A stretch of DNA of 64,000 nt from Gammaproteobacteria bacterium (ex Lamellibrachia satsuma) (GTDB lineage: Bacteria; Pseudomonadota; Gammaproteobacteria; Chromatiales; Chromatiaceae). The notes beneath the pieces are model-generated. The model did not search any database, had not been told where the DNA came from, and worked only from the letters and a program-made list of their open reading frames with translations. Both the position numbers and the translations under genes were made by a program. Below, one piece after another: positions 1 to 7,773 of this stretch. Location: contig CP053680.1 of NCBI GenBank assembly GCA_019623805.1, forward strand, positions 3,636,001 through 3,700,000, in the 5' to 3' direction. Each line of letters begins with the position of its first letter. The first letter of the stretch is position 1.

Positions 1-1
1 G

Positions 2-700
2 CAGCATGTAGAGCGTGTACTGAAGGGTGAGTTGGTTACTTACGAAGATCGCATCGACTACAGATACCTGGCACAACAGGACGTCCAAGTTCAGTATGCC
101 CCCCATCGATCAAAGGAGGGCGCTGTTATCGGATTCTCCGTTTATGTGCGCAACAGTACGGCGCGGCGCCGTGCCGAGGAAATGCTGCGCCGACAGGCTC
201 AGCACGATCCACTGACCGATCTGCCCAACCGAATCCTGTTCAATGAGCGGCTGGGGCAGGCGATTGGCCGGGCGAATCGAATAAGGAGCCAACTTGCAGT
301 GCTATTCATCGATCTGGATGGATTCAAGCAGGTCAACGACGTACTTGGTCATGAATCGGGAGACCAGGTGCTGCGGGATGTGGCACGCAACCTGTCGCAG
401 ACCCTGAGGAGCAACGACATCCTGGCTCGAATCGGTGGTGACGAGTTTGTGCTGCTGGTTGAGGACCTTCAGGGTCTTGAGCAGGTTAAGATTCTGGCGG
501 ACAAGATGATCGAATCGATTACACATTTGCGTACGCCTGCGCTGCAGAAAGTAAGGATCAGCGCGAGTATCGGCATAGCCCTCTACCCGGATCACGGTAG
601 TGATACACGAATACTTTTGGTACGGGCCGACGAAGCTATGTACCAAGCCAAGCGCCATGGTAAGGGCTGTTATTTCCTATACGGAGAGGGTGTTCTGTGA
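2..700 (+). CDS. PAS-GGDEF diguanylate cyclase, 3' part only
   Basis: The reading frame is open from the left edge, so the N-terminus lies outside the window; 232 residues are visible. The first ~45 residues look like the end of a PAS domain and are followed by a short linker helix (ARRRAEEMLRRQ) and a GGDEF domain opening with HDPLTDLPNR. The catalytic GGDEF motif is intact at bases 434-448, and an RxxD inhibitory site (RSND) lies exactly five residues before it, so the enzyme is probably an active, product-inhibited c-di-GMP synthase. It ends shortly after the GGDEF domain with no EAL domain. The sensed signal cannot be judged from this fragment. Confidence 0.9.
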   Translation, partial: QHVERVLKGELVTYEDRIDYRYLAQQDVQVQYAPHRSKEGAVIGFSVYVRNSTARRRAEEMLRRQAQHDPLTDLPNRILFNERLGQAIGRANRIRSQLAVLFIDLDGFKQVNDVLGHESGDQVLRDVARNLSQTLRSNDILARIGGDEFVLLVEDLQGLEQVKILADKMIESITHLRTPALQKVRISASIGIALYPDHGSDTRILLVRADEAMYQAKRHGKGCYFLYGEGVL

Positions 701-945
701 TCATTCAGCTACAGTGGCGTCGCCGTTTTCAAGAATCTAAATCGACTTGAGCAAATAGTGACGGGATAATATCCGGAAATTAGCTGCAAGCCTCTGAAGA
801 GGGGTGCCCGGCGTGGATCATCTGCTCTGTTTCGTGCAAGGCGGTCAGTAGGCTGCGGGCCACTCTCCCGGATTGACCGCTCAGTATCGCATCTGAAAGA
901 CTTCCGGTTTATTGTTCCCGGACGAGTACAAAAAGTTATCTTTGA
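701..945. other. Intergenic gap between two converging genes
   Basis: These 245 bases separate the converging ends of the GGDEF gene and the LysR gene. I see no convincing ORF, RNA gene or clear stem plus T-run terminator here. Confidence 0.5.
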
Positions 946-1815
946 TTAAGTGCTGTCCATTATCAATTGCTGCATCGCCTGTGCTGCATTGGACAAAGTC
1001 CGCTGCCGGTGTGTCACCAAACCCAACGCGCGTTCCAGTCTGATCTCTTTAACATTGAGTCTAACCAGTCCTGGGGTCAATAGGGTCTCCGGCAGCAGAG
1101 CCCAGCCCAATCCGATCGACGCCATCATCTTCAACGTCTCCAGATAGTCGGTTGAGAGGCTGCAGTTGATCTTATATCCCTCTGCTTCGAGACGATCTTC
1201 CAGCAGTGTTCGAGTGTAGGTACCTAAGGTTGGGAGAACCGCAGGATGTTGAATAAGCTCTTCAATCCCGATACTGTCACGACCGGCCAGCGGGTGCTCC
1301 TCCCCCACGATGAAACAGAGTGGGTCATGCCAAACCTGCTGCGTCAGCAGATTCCTGGGTGATTGCAGCGGCAGTGTGACCACACCCATTTCCAGCTCTC
1401 CGCTCTCCACAGCAAGACAGGCCTTTTCCGATCCCATGAAGCGAATATCAAGTGTGACTGCTGGGTAACTGTCGGCATAACCTCTAAGAAATGGTGGTAG
1501 ACGATGCAGGCCGATATGGTGGCTGGTGCCCATGGCCAGTGTGCCTCCGACCTCCCCGCTCAGGTTGGAAAACTCTTGCCGGATGTCGGTGATCTCCTCG
1601 GCGATCTGTTCAGCCCGCGGCAATAGCTGCCTCCCCGCCTCGGTAAGGACAATCTGCCGCCCGATACGATCGAACAACCGGCAGCTGAGTTCCGTCTCCA
1701 GCCCGGCGACCCGCTTGCTGACCGCAGGTTGGGTGATGAACAAGATCTCAGCAGCCTGGGAGAAAGAGCTGGAGCGGGCGACCTCTACAAATGCGCGTAG
1801 ATTGGCAAATTCCAC
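946..1815 (-). CDS. LysR-family transcriptional regulator, divergent from leuC
   Basis: The protein has 289 residues, normal for LysR regulators. The N-terminal winged helix-turn-helix is clear (FSQAAEILFITQPAVSKRVAGL, split by its turn, residues ~18-39), followed by a substrate-binding domain of periplasmic-binding-protein type. The start is GTG at 1815, chosen because an AGGA Shine-Dalgarno lies 7 bases upstream and the family's usual opening (EFANLRAFVEVA) begins there. It is transcribed away from leuC across a ~96-base A/T-rich gap. That arrangement suggests, but does not prove, control of leucine synthesis; the ligand is unknown. I give no gene symbol because LeuO, CysB-like and other subfamilies cannot be separated by eye. 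Confidence 0.88.
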   Translation of the reverse strand: MEFANLRAFVEVARSSSFSQAAEILFITQPAVSKRVAGLETELSCRLFDRIGRQIVLTEAGRQLLPRAEQIAEEITDIRQEFSNLSGEVGGTLAMGTSHHIGLHRLPPFLRGYADSYPAVTLDIRFMGSEKACLAVESGELEMGVVTLPLQSPRNLLTQQVWHDPLCFIVGEEHPLAGRDSIGIEELIQHPAVLPTLGTYTRTLLEDRLEAEGYKINCSLSTDYLETLKMMASIGLGWALLPETLLTPGLVRLNVKEIRLERALGLVTHRQRTLSNAAQAMQQLIMDST

Positions 1816-1818
1816 ATG

Positions 1819-1835
1819 TATTCCTAATTAGAATA
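1819..1835. promoter_or_regulatory. Candidate LysR-type binding box between regulator and leuC
   Basis: Arms TATTC and GAATA form an inverted repeat separated by 7 bases, and the inner part fits the T-N11-A rule of LysR boxes. It lies in the divergent gap and overlaps the ribosome binding site of the regulator gene, so binding here could autoregulate the regulator as well as affect leuC. Binding is inferred only. Confidence 0.4.
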
Positions 1836-1911
1836 AAAAATATGAAAAATATGAATTTGTATTATATACAGGAACATCCTAAGGTTTCACCATCATGATG
1901 AGGCAAGGCTG

Positions 1912-3324
1912 ATGACTAACAAGACCCTTTACGACAAACTCTGGGATTCACATGTAGTACGTTACGATGAAAACGACACTGCGCTGCTCTATATCGACCG
2001 GCAACTGGTGCATGAGGTGACATCGCCCCAAGCCTTCGAAGGTCTGCGGATTTCAGGCCGCAAACCCTGGCGTGTTGAGGCCAACCTGGCCACGCCGGAC
2101 CACAACGTACCCACCACGAGTCGTCCCAACGGAATCGCGGATATCTCCGATCCGATTGCACGCATACAGGTGGAGACACTGGACGCCAACTGCGAAGCGT
2201 TTGGTTTGACCGAATTCACCATGAACGATATCCGTCAGGGCATCGTGCATGTGGTCGGGCCGGAGCAGGGTGCTACCCTGCCGGGCATGACGGTGGTGTG
2301 TGGTGACTCCCACACCTCTACCCACGGTGCCATGGGTGCACTGGCGTTCGGCATCGGAACCTCGGAGGTTGAGCATGTGCTCGCTACCCAGTGCCTGATC
2401 CAGAAGAAGTCGAAATCGATGCTGATTAGTGTCGACGGCAAGACCGCCCCTGGTGTCACTGCCAAAGACATCGTATTGGCGGTGATCGGTGAGATCGGTA
2501 CTGCCGGCGGCACCGGTTATGCCATTGAGTTCGGTGGTCAGACAATCCGCGACCTCTCTATCGAAGGGCGGTTGACGGTCTGTAATATGGCGATCGAGGC
2601 GGGTGCAAGGGCCGGTTTCGTGGCGGTGGATGAGAAGACTATCGACTACGTCAAAGGTCGTCCCTATGCCCCGGAGGGTGAGACGTTGGAGCAGGCTATC
2701 GCCAACTGGCAGACCCTGTACAGTGATGAAGGTGCCGAGTTCGATAAGGTCATCAACATCGATGCGTCAGAGATCAAACCTCAGGTTACCTGGGGTACCT
2801 CCCCCGAGATGGTGATCAGCGTGGATACGCAGGTGCCGGATCCGGATCGGGTCGATGATCCGGTCAAAGCGGAAGGCATGCGCCGGGCGCTGGACTATAT
2901 GGGGCTCGAAGCGGGCACGCCGGTCAATGAGATCGATGTGGACAAGATCTTTATCGGCTCATGCACCAACTCCCGTATCGAGGACATGCGCGAGGCTGCA
3001 CAGGTCGCCAAGGGTAGACGGGTAGCAGACAACATCAAACTGGCGCTGGTCGTTCCGGGATCCGGACTGGTAAAGCAGCAGGCAGAAGCCGAAGGACTCG
3101 ATAAAATCTTCATTGATGCAGGATTTGAGTGGCGTGAGCCGGGCTGCTCCATGTGTCTGGCCATGAATGCCGACCGGCTGGAACCGGGTGAGCGTTGTGC
3201 ATCAACCTCGAATCGCAATTTTGAGGGTCGGCAGGGGCAGGGTGGACGCACCCATCTGGTCAGTCCCGCGATGGCTGCCGCGGCTGCGATTGCCGGACAC
3301 TTTGTTGATGTAAGGGATTTCTGA
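1912..3324 (+). CDS. leuC: 3-isopropylmalate dehydratase, large subunit
   Basis: LeuC with LeuD isomerises 2-isopropylmalate to 3-isopropylmalate in leucine synthesis. The 470-residue product matches the family length. The three 4Fe-4S cluster ligands are present: Cys351 in [10 protein letters not shown] and Cys412/Cys415 in GCSMCLAMN. The substrate-site stretches [10 protein letters not shown] and GTSEVEHV are also intact. The start ATG follows an AGGCAAGG stretch. It leads a leuC-leuD-leuB-asd run on one strand and is divergent from a LysR regulator that may control it. Confidence 0.97.
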   Translation: MTNKTLYDKLWDSHVVRYDENDTALLYIDRQLVHEVTSPQAFEGLRISGRKPWRVEANLATPDHNVPTTSRPNGIADISDPIARIQVETLDANCEAFGLTEFTMNDIRQGIVHVVGPEQGATLPGMTVVCGDSHTSTHGAMGALAFGIGTSEVEHVLATQCLIQKKSKSMLISVDGKTAPGVTAKDIVLAVIGEIGTAGGTGYAIEFGGQTIRDLSIEGRLTVCNMAIEAGARAGFVAVDEKTIDYVKGRPYAPEGETLEQAIANWQTLYSDEGAEFDKVINIDASEIKPQVTWGTSPEMVISVDTQVPDPDRVDDPVKAEGMRRALDYMGLEAGTPVNEIDVDKIFIGSCTNSRIEDMREAAQVAKGRRVADNIKLALVVPGSGLVKQQAEAEGLDKIFIDAGFEWREPGCSMCLAMNADRLEPGERCASTSNRNFEGRQGQGGRTHLVSPAMAAAAAIAGHFVDVRDF

Positions 3325-3413
3325 TTCGCCACGAAGGGCGTAATGATCGAGAAAACTATTTGTTTTTCTTTATCTTACTTGGTGTTCTTCGCGTACTTTA
3401 TGGTTATCTGATT
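3325..3413 (+). repeat. Degenerate intergenic repeat before leuD
   Basis: The gap between leuC and leuD contains a block at 3385-3411 that matches 22 of 27 bases of a block before asd (5295-5321), with the core TTCTTCGCGT followed by CTTT and GGTTA. The left part (GCCACGAAGGGCG) also looks like a piece of such a repeat. By chance it is open in frame with leuD and gives a false hydrophobic extension of 18 residues. I read it as a dispersed non-coding repeat. Confidence 0.45.
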
Positions 3414-4052
3414 ATGAAAAAATTCGAGACATTTACCGGCATCGTCTGTCCATTGGATCGTTCCAATGTGGATACTGATGCCATCATCCCCAAACAGTTT
3501 CTTAAGTCGATCAAGCGCTCCGGATTTGGTCCCAACCTGTTTGATGAATGGCGCTATCTGGATCATGGTGAGCCAGGCATGGATAACGGCAAGCGGCCGT
3601 TGAATGGGGATTTTGTCCTCAATGATCCCCGCTATCAGGGGGCGGGCATCCTTCTGGGGCGCAAGAATTTTGGCTGTGGTTCTTCCCGTGAGCATGCGCC
3701 CTGGGCATTGGAGGATTATGGATTTCGGGTCATAATCGCCCCCAGTTTTGCAGATATATTCTTTAATAACTGCTTTAAGAATGGAATATTACCTATTGTT
3801 TTAGAAGAAGAAATAATAGATAACCTGTTTGCTGCCGCAGGTGGGGAGAAGCCGCTGGAGATTGCAGTGGACCTGGAGGCGCAGCAACTGAAGATAGCCG
3901 AGGATGGGGTCTTTCCATTTGAGGTGGATGCATTCCGTAAACACTGCCTGCTCAATGGGCTTGATGATATCGGCCTCACCCTGCAGCATGTGGACGCCAT
4001 CAAAACCTATGAAGCGCGCCGGCGCCAGGAAGCGCCCTGGTTATTTAATTAA
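3414..4052 (+). CDS. leuD: 3-isopropylmalate dehydratase, small subunit
   Basis: Small swivel-domain subunit that pairs with LeuC. It has 212 residues from ATG 3414 (E. coli: 201). This start is preferred over an in-frame one at 3360 because [20 protein letters not shown] matches the family N-terminus, whereas the 18 residues before it are encoded by an intergenic repeat. No strong Shine-Dalgarno precedes 3414. The conserved stretches [26 protein letters not shown] and [13 protein letters not shown] are intact. A palindromic repeat begins 5 bases after the stop. Confidence 0.95.
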   Translation: MKKFETFTGIVCPLDRSNVDTDAIIPKQFLKSIKRSGFGPNLFDEWRYLDHGEPGMDNGKRPLNGDFVLNDPRYQGAGILLGRKNFGCGSSREHAPWALEDYGFRVIIAPSFADIFFNNCFKNGILPIVLEEEIIDNLFAAAGGEKPLEIAVDLEAQQLKIAEDGVFPFEVDAFRKHCLLNGLDDIGLTLQHVDAIKTYEARRRQEAPWLFN

Positions 4053-4057
4053 TAAAT

Positions 4058-4119
4058 GTAGGGTGCGCTGTGCGCACCAATCAATAAGTAGTAATCATGG
4101 TGCGCGCGGCGCACCCTAC
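4058..4119. repeat. Palindromic REP-like element between leuD and leuB
   Basis: Two 22-base arms (4058-4079 and 4098-4119) are inverted copies with only 2 mismatches around an 18-base A/T-rich loop. Each arm begins or ends with the GTAGGGTGCGC motif. It has no T-run, so it looks like a mobile or REP-type hairpin rather than a classical terminator; it could still protect the 3' end of leuCD mRNA or reduce read-through into leuB. Confidence 0.7.
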
Positions 4120-4160
4120 CCAATCTTCGCAGCAAGCTGCGGGTAAGGATGTAAATCGAA

Positions 4161-5234
4161 ATGAGCAAAAATATTCTGATTCTACCGGGTGACGGTATTG
4201 GCCCTGAGATTGTTACCGAGGCTGTAAAGGTAATGGCCGCACTGCGTGATGATTTTGGACTGGATATCGAGATGGACGAGGCGCTGGTCGGTGGGGCTGC
4301 CATCGATGCCACCGGTGGGCCGTTGCCGGAAACGACATTGGAAATGGCGCAGGAGGCGGACGCGATTCTGCTTGGTGCTGTCGGTGGTTACAAATGGGAA
4401 GAGCTGGACATCTCCATCCGTCCCGAGAAGGGGCTGCTGGGTCTGCGCGCCGGTCTCAATCTCTTTGCCAATCTACGTCCCGCGATCCTCTATCCGCAAC
4501 TGGCGGATGCCTCGACCCTGAAGCCGGAAGTGGTTTCGGGCCTCGATATCATGATCGTGCGCGAGCTGACCGGCGGCATCTACTTTGGCCAGCCCCGGGG
4601 TGTGCGGGAGCTCGATAGCGGCGAAAAGCAGGGCTTCAATACTCTGGTCTATGCCGAGTCCGAGGTTGACCGCATCAGCCGGGTCGCTTTCGACATCGCC
4701 ATGAAACGCGATAAACGGGTCTGCTCCGTGGACAAAGCCAATGTCCTGGAGTGCACTGAGTTATGGCGCGAGGTCGCCACCCGTGTGGGCGATGACTACC
4801 CGGATGTTGAACTGAGTCACATGTATGTGGATAACGCTGCGATGCAGCTGGTGCGGGCACCGAAACAGTTTGATGTGATGGTTACCACCAACATGTTCGG
4901 TGATATCCTGTCGGATTGTGCCGCCATGCTCACCGGTTCTATCGGCATGTTGCCTTCCGCCTCGCTTGATGAGAACAGCAAGGGTATGTATGAGCCGATC
5001 CATGGTTCCGCTCCGGATATTGCCGGGCAGAACAAGGCGAACCCGCTGGCTACCATCCTCTCGGTATCGATGATGTTGCGTTACAGTCTGGATGAGCCCG
5101 CGATGGCGGATCGTATCGAGGCGGCGGTCAACAAGGTGCTGGACGATGGCTTGCGGACCCAGGATATCATGTCCGAGGGTAAAACCGAGGTCAGCTGCGA
5201 CGCCATGGGCGATGCGGTGGTCGCTGCGCTGTGA
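4161..5234 (+). CDS. leuB: 3-isopropylmalate dehydrogenase
   Basis: NAD-dependent oxidative decarboxylation of 3-isopropylmalate, the third step of leucine synthesis. The 357 residues match the family. It opens with [14 protein letters not shown], has the substrate arginine region [14 protein letters not shown], the catalytic Tyr in [13 protein letters not shown], the metal-binding Asp region ([12 protein letters not shown] and NMFGDILSD), and the NAD loop [14 protein letters not shown]. An AAGGA Shine-Dalgarno precedes the ATG. It follows leuD after a 108-base gap occupied by a palindromic element. Confidence 0.97.
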   Translation: MSKNILILPGDGIGPEIVTEAVKVMAALRDDFGLDIEMDEALVGGAAIDATGGPLPETTLEMAQEADAILLGAVGGYKWEELDISIRPEKGLLGLRAGLNLFANLRPAILYPQLADASTLKPEVVSGLDIMIVRELTGGIYFGQPRGVRELDSGEKQGFNTLVYAESEVDRISRVAFDIAMKRDKRVCSVDKANVLECTELWREVATRVGDDYPDVELSHMYVDNAAMQLVRAPKQFDVMVTTNMFGDILSDCAAMLTGSIGMLPSASLDENSKGMYEPIHGSAPDIAGQNKANPLATILSVSMMLRYSLDEPAMADRIEAAVNKVLDDGLRTQDIMSEGKTEVSCDAMGDAVVAAL

Positions 5235-5294
5235 TGTTGTAACCGGGAAGAGCGCAAAGGCTGTAATTAAAGTCATTGTTTACGCCGAGTAAGA

Positions 5295-5321
5295 TTCTTC
5301 GCGTTCTTTGCGGTTAATTGA
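5295..5321 (+). repeat. Dispersed short repeat before asd
   Basis: This copy (core TTCTTCGCGTTCTTTGCGG) matches 22 of 27 bases at 3385-3411, in the same orientation and likewise just upstream of a biosynthetic gene. The repeat has no visible coding role. Confidence 0.45.
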
Positions 5322-5337
5322 AATAGAGACAAGACAG

Positions 5338-6456
5338 ATGAAACGAGTTGGATTTGTAGGTTGGCGTGGCATGGTCGGGTCGGTCCTGATGGGCCGTATG
5401 CGCGAAGAGAACGATTTTGCCGATATCGAAGAGCCGGTCTTCTTCACCACTTCCCAAGCTGGTCAGAAGGGTCCTGACATCGGCAGAGAGATTCCGCTGC
5501 TCAAGGATGCCACGGATATCGATGAACTGAAGAAAATGGATGTAATCGTCACCTGCCAGGGTGGCGGTTACACCAATGAGGTCTTCCCTAAGTTGCGAGC
5601 TGCGGGTTGGAACGGCTACTGGATCGATGCGGCATCCAGCCTGCGTATGAAGGACCACTCCATTATCGTGCTCGACCCGGTCAACGACAACGTTATTCGC
5701 GATGGCCTGAGCAGTGGTGTCAAGGACTACATCGGCGGTAACTGCACCGTCAGCTTGATGCTGATGGCGCTAGGCGGCCTCTTTCGGGAGGATCTGGTGG
5801 AGTGGACGACTGCAATGACCTATCAGGCAGCATCCGGCGCCGGGGCCAAAAACATGCGGGAGTTGATCAAGCAGATGGGTGCAGTAAAGGCGGCTGTCAG
5901 CAATGAGCAGCTGGACGATCCCTATTCGCCGATTCTTCCTATCGATCAGGCGGTGGCGGATGCCATCCGTAGCGATGGTTTCCCCACCGAGAATTTTGGT
6001 GCGCCTTTGGCGGGTGCCCTGATTCCCTGGATCGATGTGGCCCGGGAGAATGGCCAGAGCAAGGAGGAGTGGAAAGGCTTTGCCGAGACCAACAAGATCT
6101 TGCGCCGGTCCGACAATCCTGTGCCCATCGATGGTACCTGTGTGCGTGTTGGCGCCATGCGCTGTCACAGTCAGGCACTGACGGTCAAACTGCGAAGGGA
6201 TGTGCCGATGGATGAGGTGGAAGAGATTCTCGGTTCCGCCAATGACTGGGTCAAGGTAGTACCCAATGAGCGGGACATCACTGTACAGGAGTTGACGCCG
6301 GCCAAGGTGACTGGTTCCCTGGTGGTGCCGGTGGGTCGTCTGCGCAAGATGAACCTCGGTGCGGAATACCTGAATGCCTTCACCGTGGGCGATCAGCTTC
6401 TCTGGGGCGCGGCGGAACCTTTGCGCCGGATGCTGCGTATTCTCATAGAGAGCTGA
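5338..6456 (+). CDS. asd: Aspartate-semialdehyde dehydrogenase
   Basis: Reduces aspartyl-4-phosphate to aspartate semialdehyde for lysine, diaminopimelate, methionine and threonine. The 372-residue form from ATG 5338 aligns with the E. coli-type enzyme ([18 protein letters not shown]), so the earlier in-frame start at 5308 is rejected. The nucleotide-binding GWRGMVGS loop, catalytic Cys136 in GGNCTVSLM, the substrate-binding [11 protein letters not shown] stretch and the C-terminal [15 protein letters not shown] are all intact. It follows leuB by 103 bases, part of which is a short dispersed repeat. Confidence 0.97.
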   Translation: MKRVGFVGWRGMVGSVLMGRMREENDFADIEEPVFFTTSQAGQKGPDIGREIPLLKDATDIDELKKMDVIVTCQGGGYTNEVFPKLRAAGWNGYWIDAASSLRMKDHSIIVLDPVNDNVIRDGLSSGVKDYIGGNCTVSLMLMALGGLFREDLVEWTTAMTYQAASGAGAKNMRELIKQMGAVKAAVSNEQLDDPYSPILPIDQAVADAIRSDGFPTENFGAPLAGALIPWIDVARENGQSKEEWKGFAETNKILRRSDNPVPIDGTCVRVGAMRCHSQALTVKLRRDVPMDEVEEILGSANDWVKVVPNERDITVQELTPAKVTGSLVVPVGRLRKMNLGAEYLNAFTVGDQLLWGAAEPLRRMLRILIES

Positions 6457-6627
6457 TTGATTAAAGGCTTGGGGGCGGTTTTGCTCCAATGCCAGGAAGA
6501 AGACGGCCCCGGCGCGCAAATAGCGTGTACGGGGTTCTTCATTAATAGTGGAAACTGAACACTGCCCCCTGTGTTTCTTCGTAACAAGTTGCGGGGAATC
6601 AAACCCTATCAAGAGATTTAACAGAAG

Positions 6628-7647
6628 ATGAACCCTGAAGTGGATATTGCACTGGTCGGCGCGACCGGTCTGGTTGGTGAAACCTTACTGGAGGCCATCT
6701 CTTCGCATCCCAGTCTTGCCGGTAGCTTGCAGGTGCTCGGGGATGAGGAGGCTGTGGGAGATACGGTTGAGTTCGGGGACCGGGCATTGACCATCGCTGA
6801 TCTGTCGCTATTCGATTTCACCCAAGTCCGTATTGTTATTTCGACCGGTGAAGACTCCTCTGCTGGAGGTTGGCTTGATCTCGCACAGGATGCCGGCTGC
6901 ATTATCCTGGATATCGGTGCCCGGCTGCTGGAAGCGACAGATCTGCCGCCTGTGGTCGGCTGGGTCAATCCTGGGTCGATGGAAGTTGTATCGAAAGGGG
7001 GCATCACCACCCTGCCGGATGCAGGCACGAGCCAGTTGGTCAGGATTCTCAAGCCCGTGCTGGACAGGGTGGGACTCGAACAAGTCTCGGTGGTCAGTTG
7101 TCAGGCCGTTTCAGATTTCGGTCGTGCCGGCGTGGAAGAGATGGCGAGGCAGACCGCGCAGTTACTCAATGCCAAACCGATAACTCCGGTGCTGTTTCCC
7201 CGGCAGATTGCATTCAACCTTTTGTCACCGCTGGGTGAGCTCAATGAAGATGGGAGTACCTTCGGTGAGATAAAGGCTGAACAGGACGCTCTTCGCATCC
7301 TTGAATGTGAGGATCTTTCGCTTACCGTGACAACTGCCATAGCGCCTGTTTTTTACGGACACTCACAGATGGTTCAGTTTCAAACTTCCCGGCCGCTAAC
7401 ATTACAGAACCTGCAGTCGCTGTTGGCAGAGACTGAGGGTGTAACGCTTGTGGATAGTGAAAACGGTGCCTGTGTCAGCCCGGTGAGCCATGCTTCAGGC
7501 ATGGAAGACATCACAGTCGGCAGGATCAGGTCTGTGGGAAAAAACGCAACGCAATTCTCACTTTTTACAGTGGCTGACAATCTACGTTCAGGTATTGCGG
7601 CAAATGTTGTGAAGATTGTTGAAGTTTTGGTAAAAGACTATTTATAA
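6628..7647 (+). CDS. usg: Usg protein, non-catalytic aspartate-semialdehyde dehydrogenase paralogue
   Basis: The 339-residue product has the Rossmann N-terminus (IALVGATGLVGETLLEA) and dimerisation domain of the semialdehyde dehydrogenase fold, and matches the Usg type found next to asd or truA in gammaproteobacteria (FYGHSQMVQF, VGRIRSVGKN). The position of the catalytic Cys is taken by TLPDAGTSQL and the active-site arginine/histidine set is altered, so ASD activity is unlikely. Its function is unknown. It lies between asd and fimV, 171 bases after asd. Confidence 0.88.
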   Translation: MNPEVDIALVGATGLVGETLLEAISSHPSLAGSLQVLGDEEAVGDTVEFGDRALTIADLSLFDFTQVRIVISTGEDSSAGGWLDLAQDAGCIILDIGARLLEATDLPPVVGWVNPGSMEVVSKGGITTLPDAGTSQLVRILKPVLDRVGLEQVSVVSCQAVSDFGRAGVEEMARQTAQLLNAKPITPVLFPRQIAFNLLSPLGELNEDGSTFGEIKAEQDALRILECEDLSLTVTTAIAPVFYGHSQMVQFQTSRPLTLQNLQSLLAETEGVTLVDSENGACVSPVSHASGMEDITVGRIRSVGKNATQFSLFTVADNLRSGIAANVVKIVEVLVKDYL

Positions 7648-7773
7648 GCTATAGTTATGCGGATAATATTAAGTTTATTCTATCATTAATAATGTTCCAT
7701 CTGGATTTAAATAAACCCTTTGCAGCTGCTTCTCATCTTTGGGTGAGCGGGGTGGTTCAGGCAAGGAGGAAGC

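Noticed and set aside
3360..3413. An 18-residue hydrophobic N-terminal extension of leuD.
   Set aside because: It is encoded by an intergenic repeat also found before asd, and the family N-terminus starts at ATG 3414.
5770..6612. A 280-residue minus-strand ORF.
   Set aside because: It is a shadow of asd, with His/Pro/Arg-rich composition and no recognisable family.
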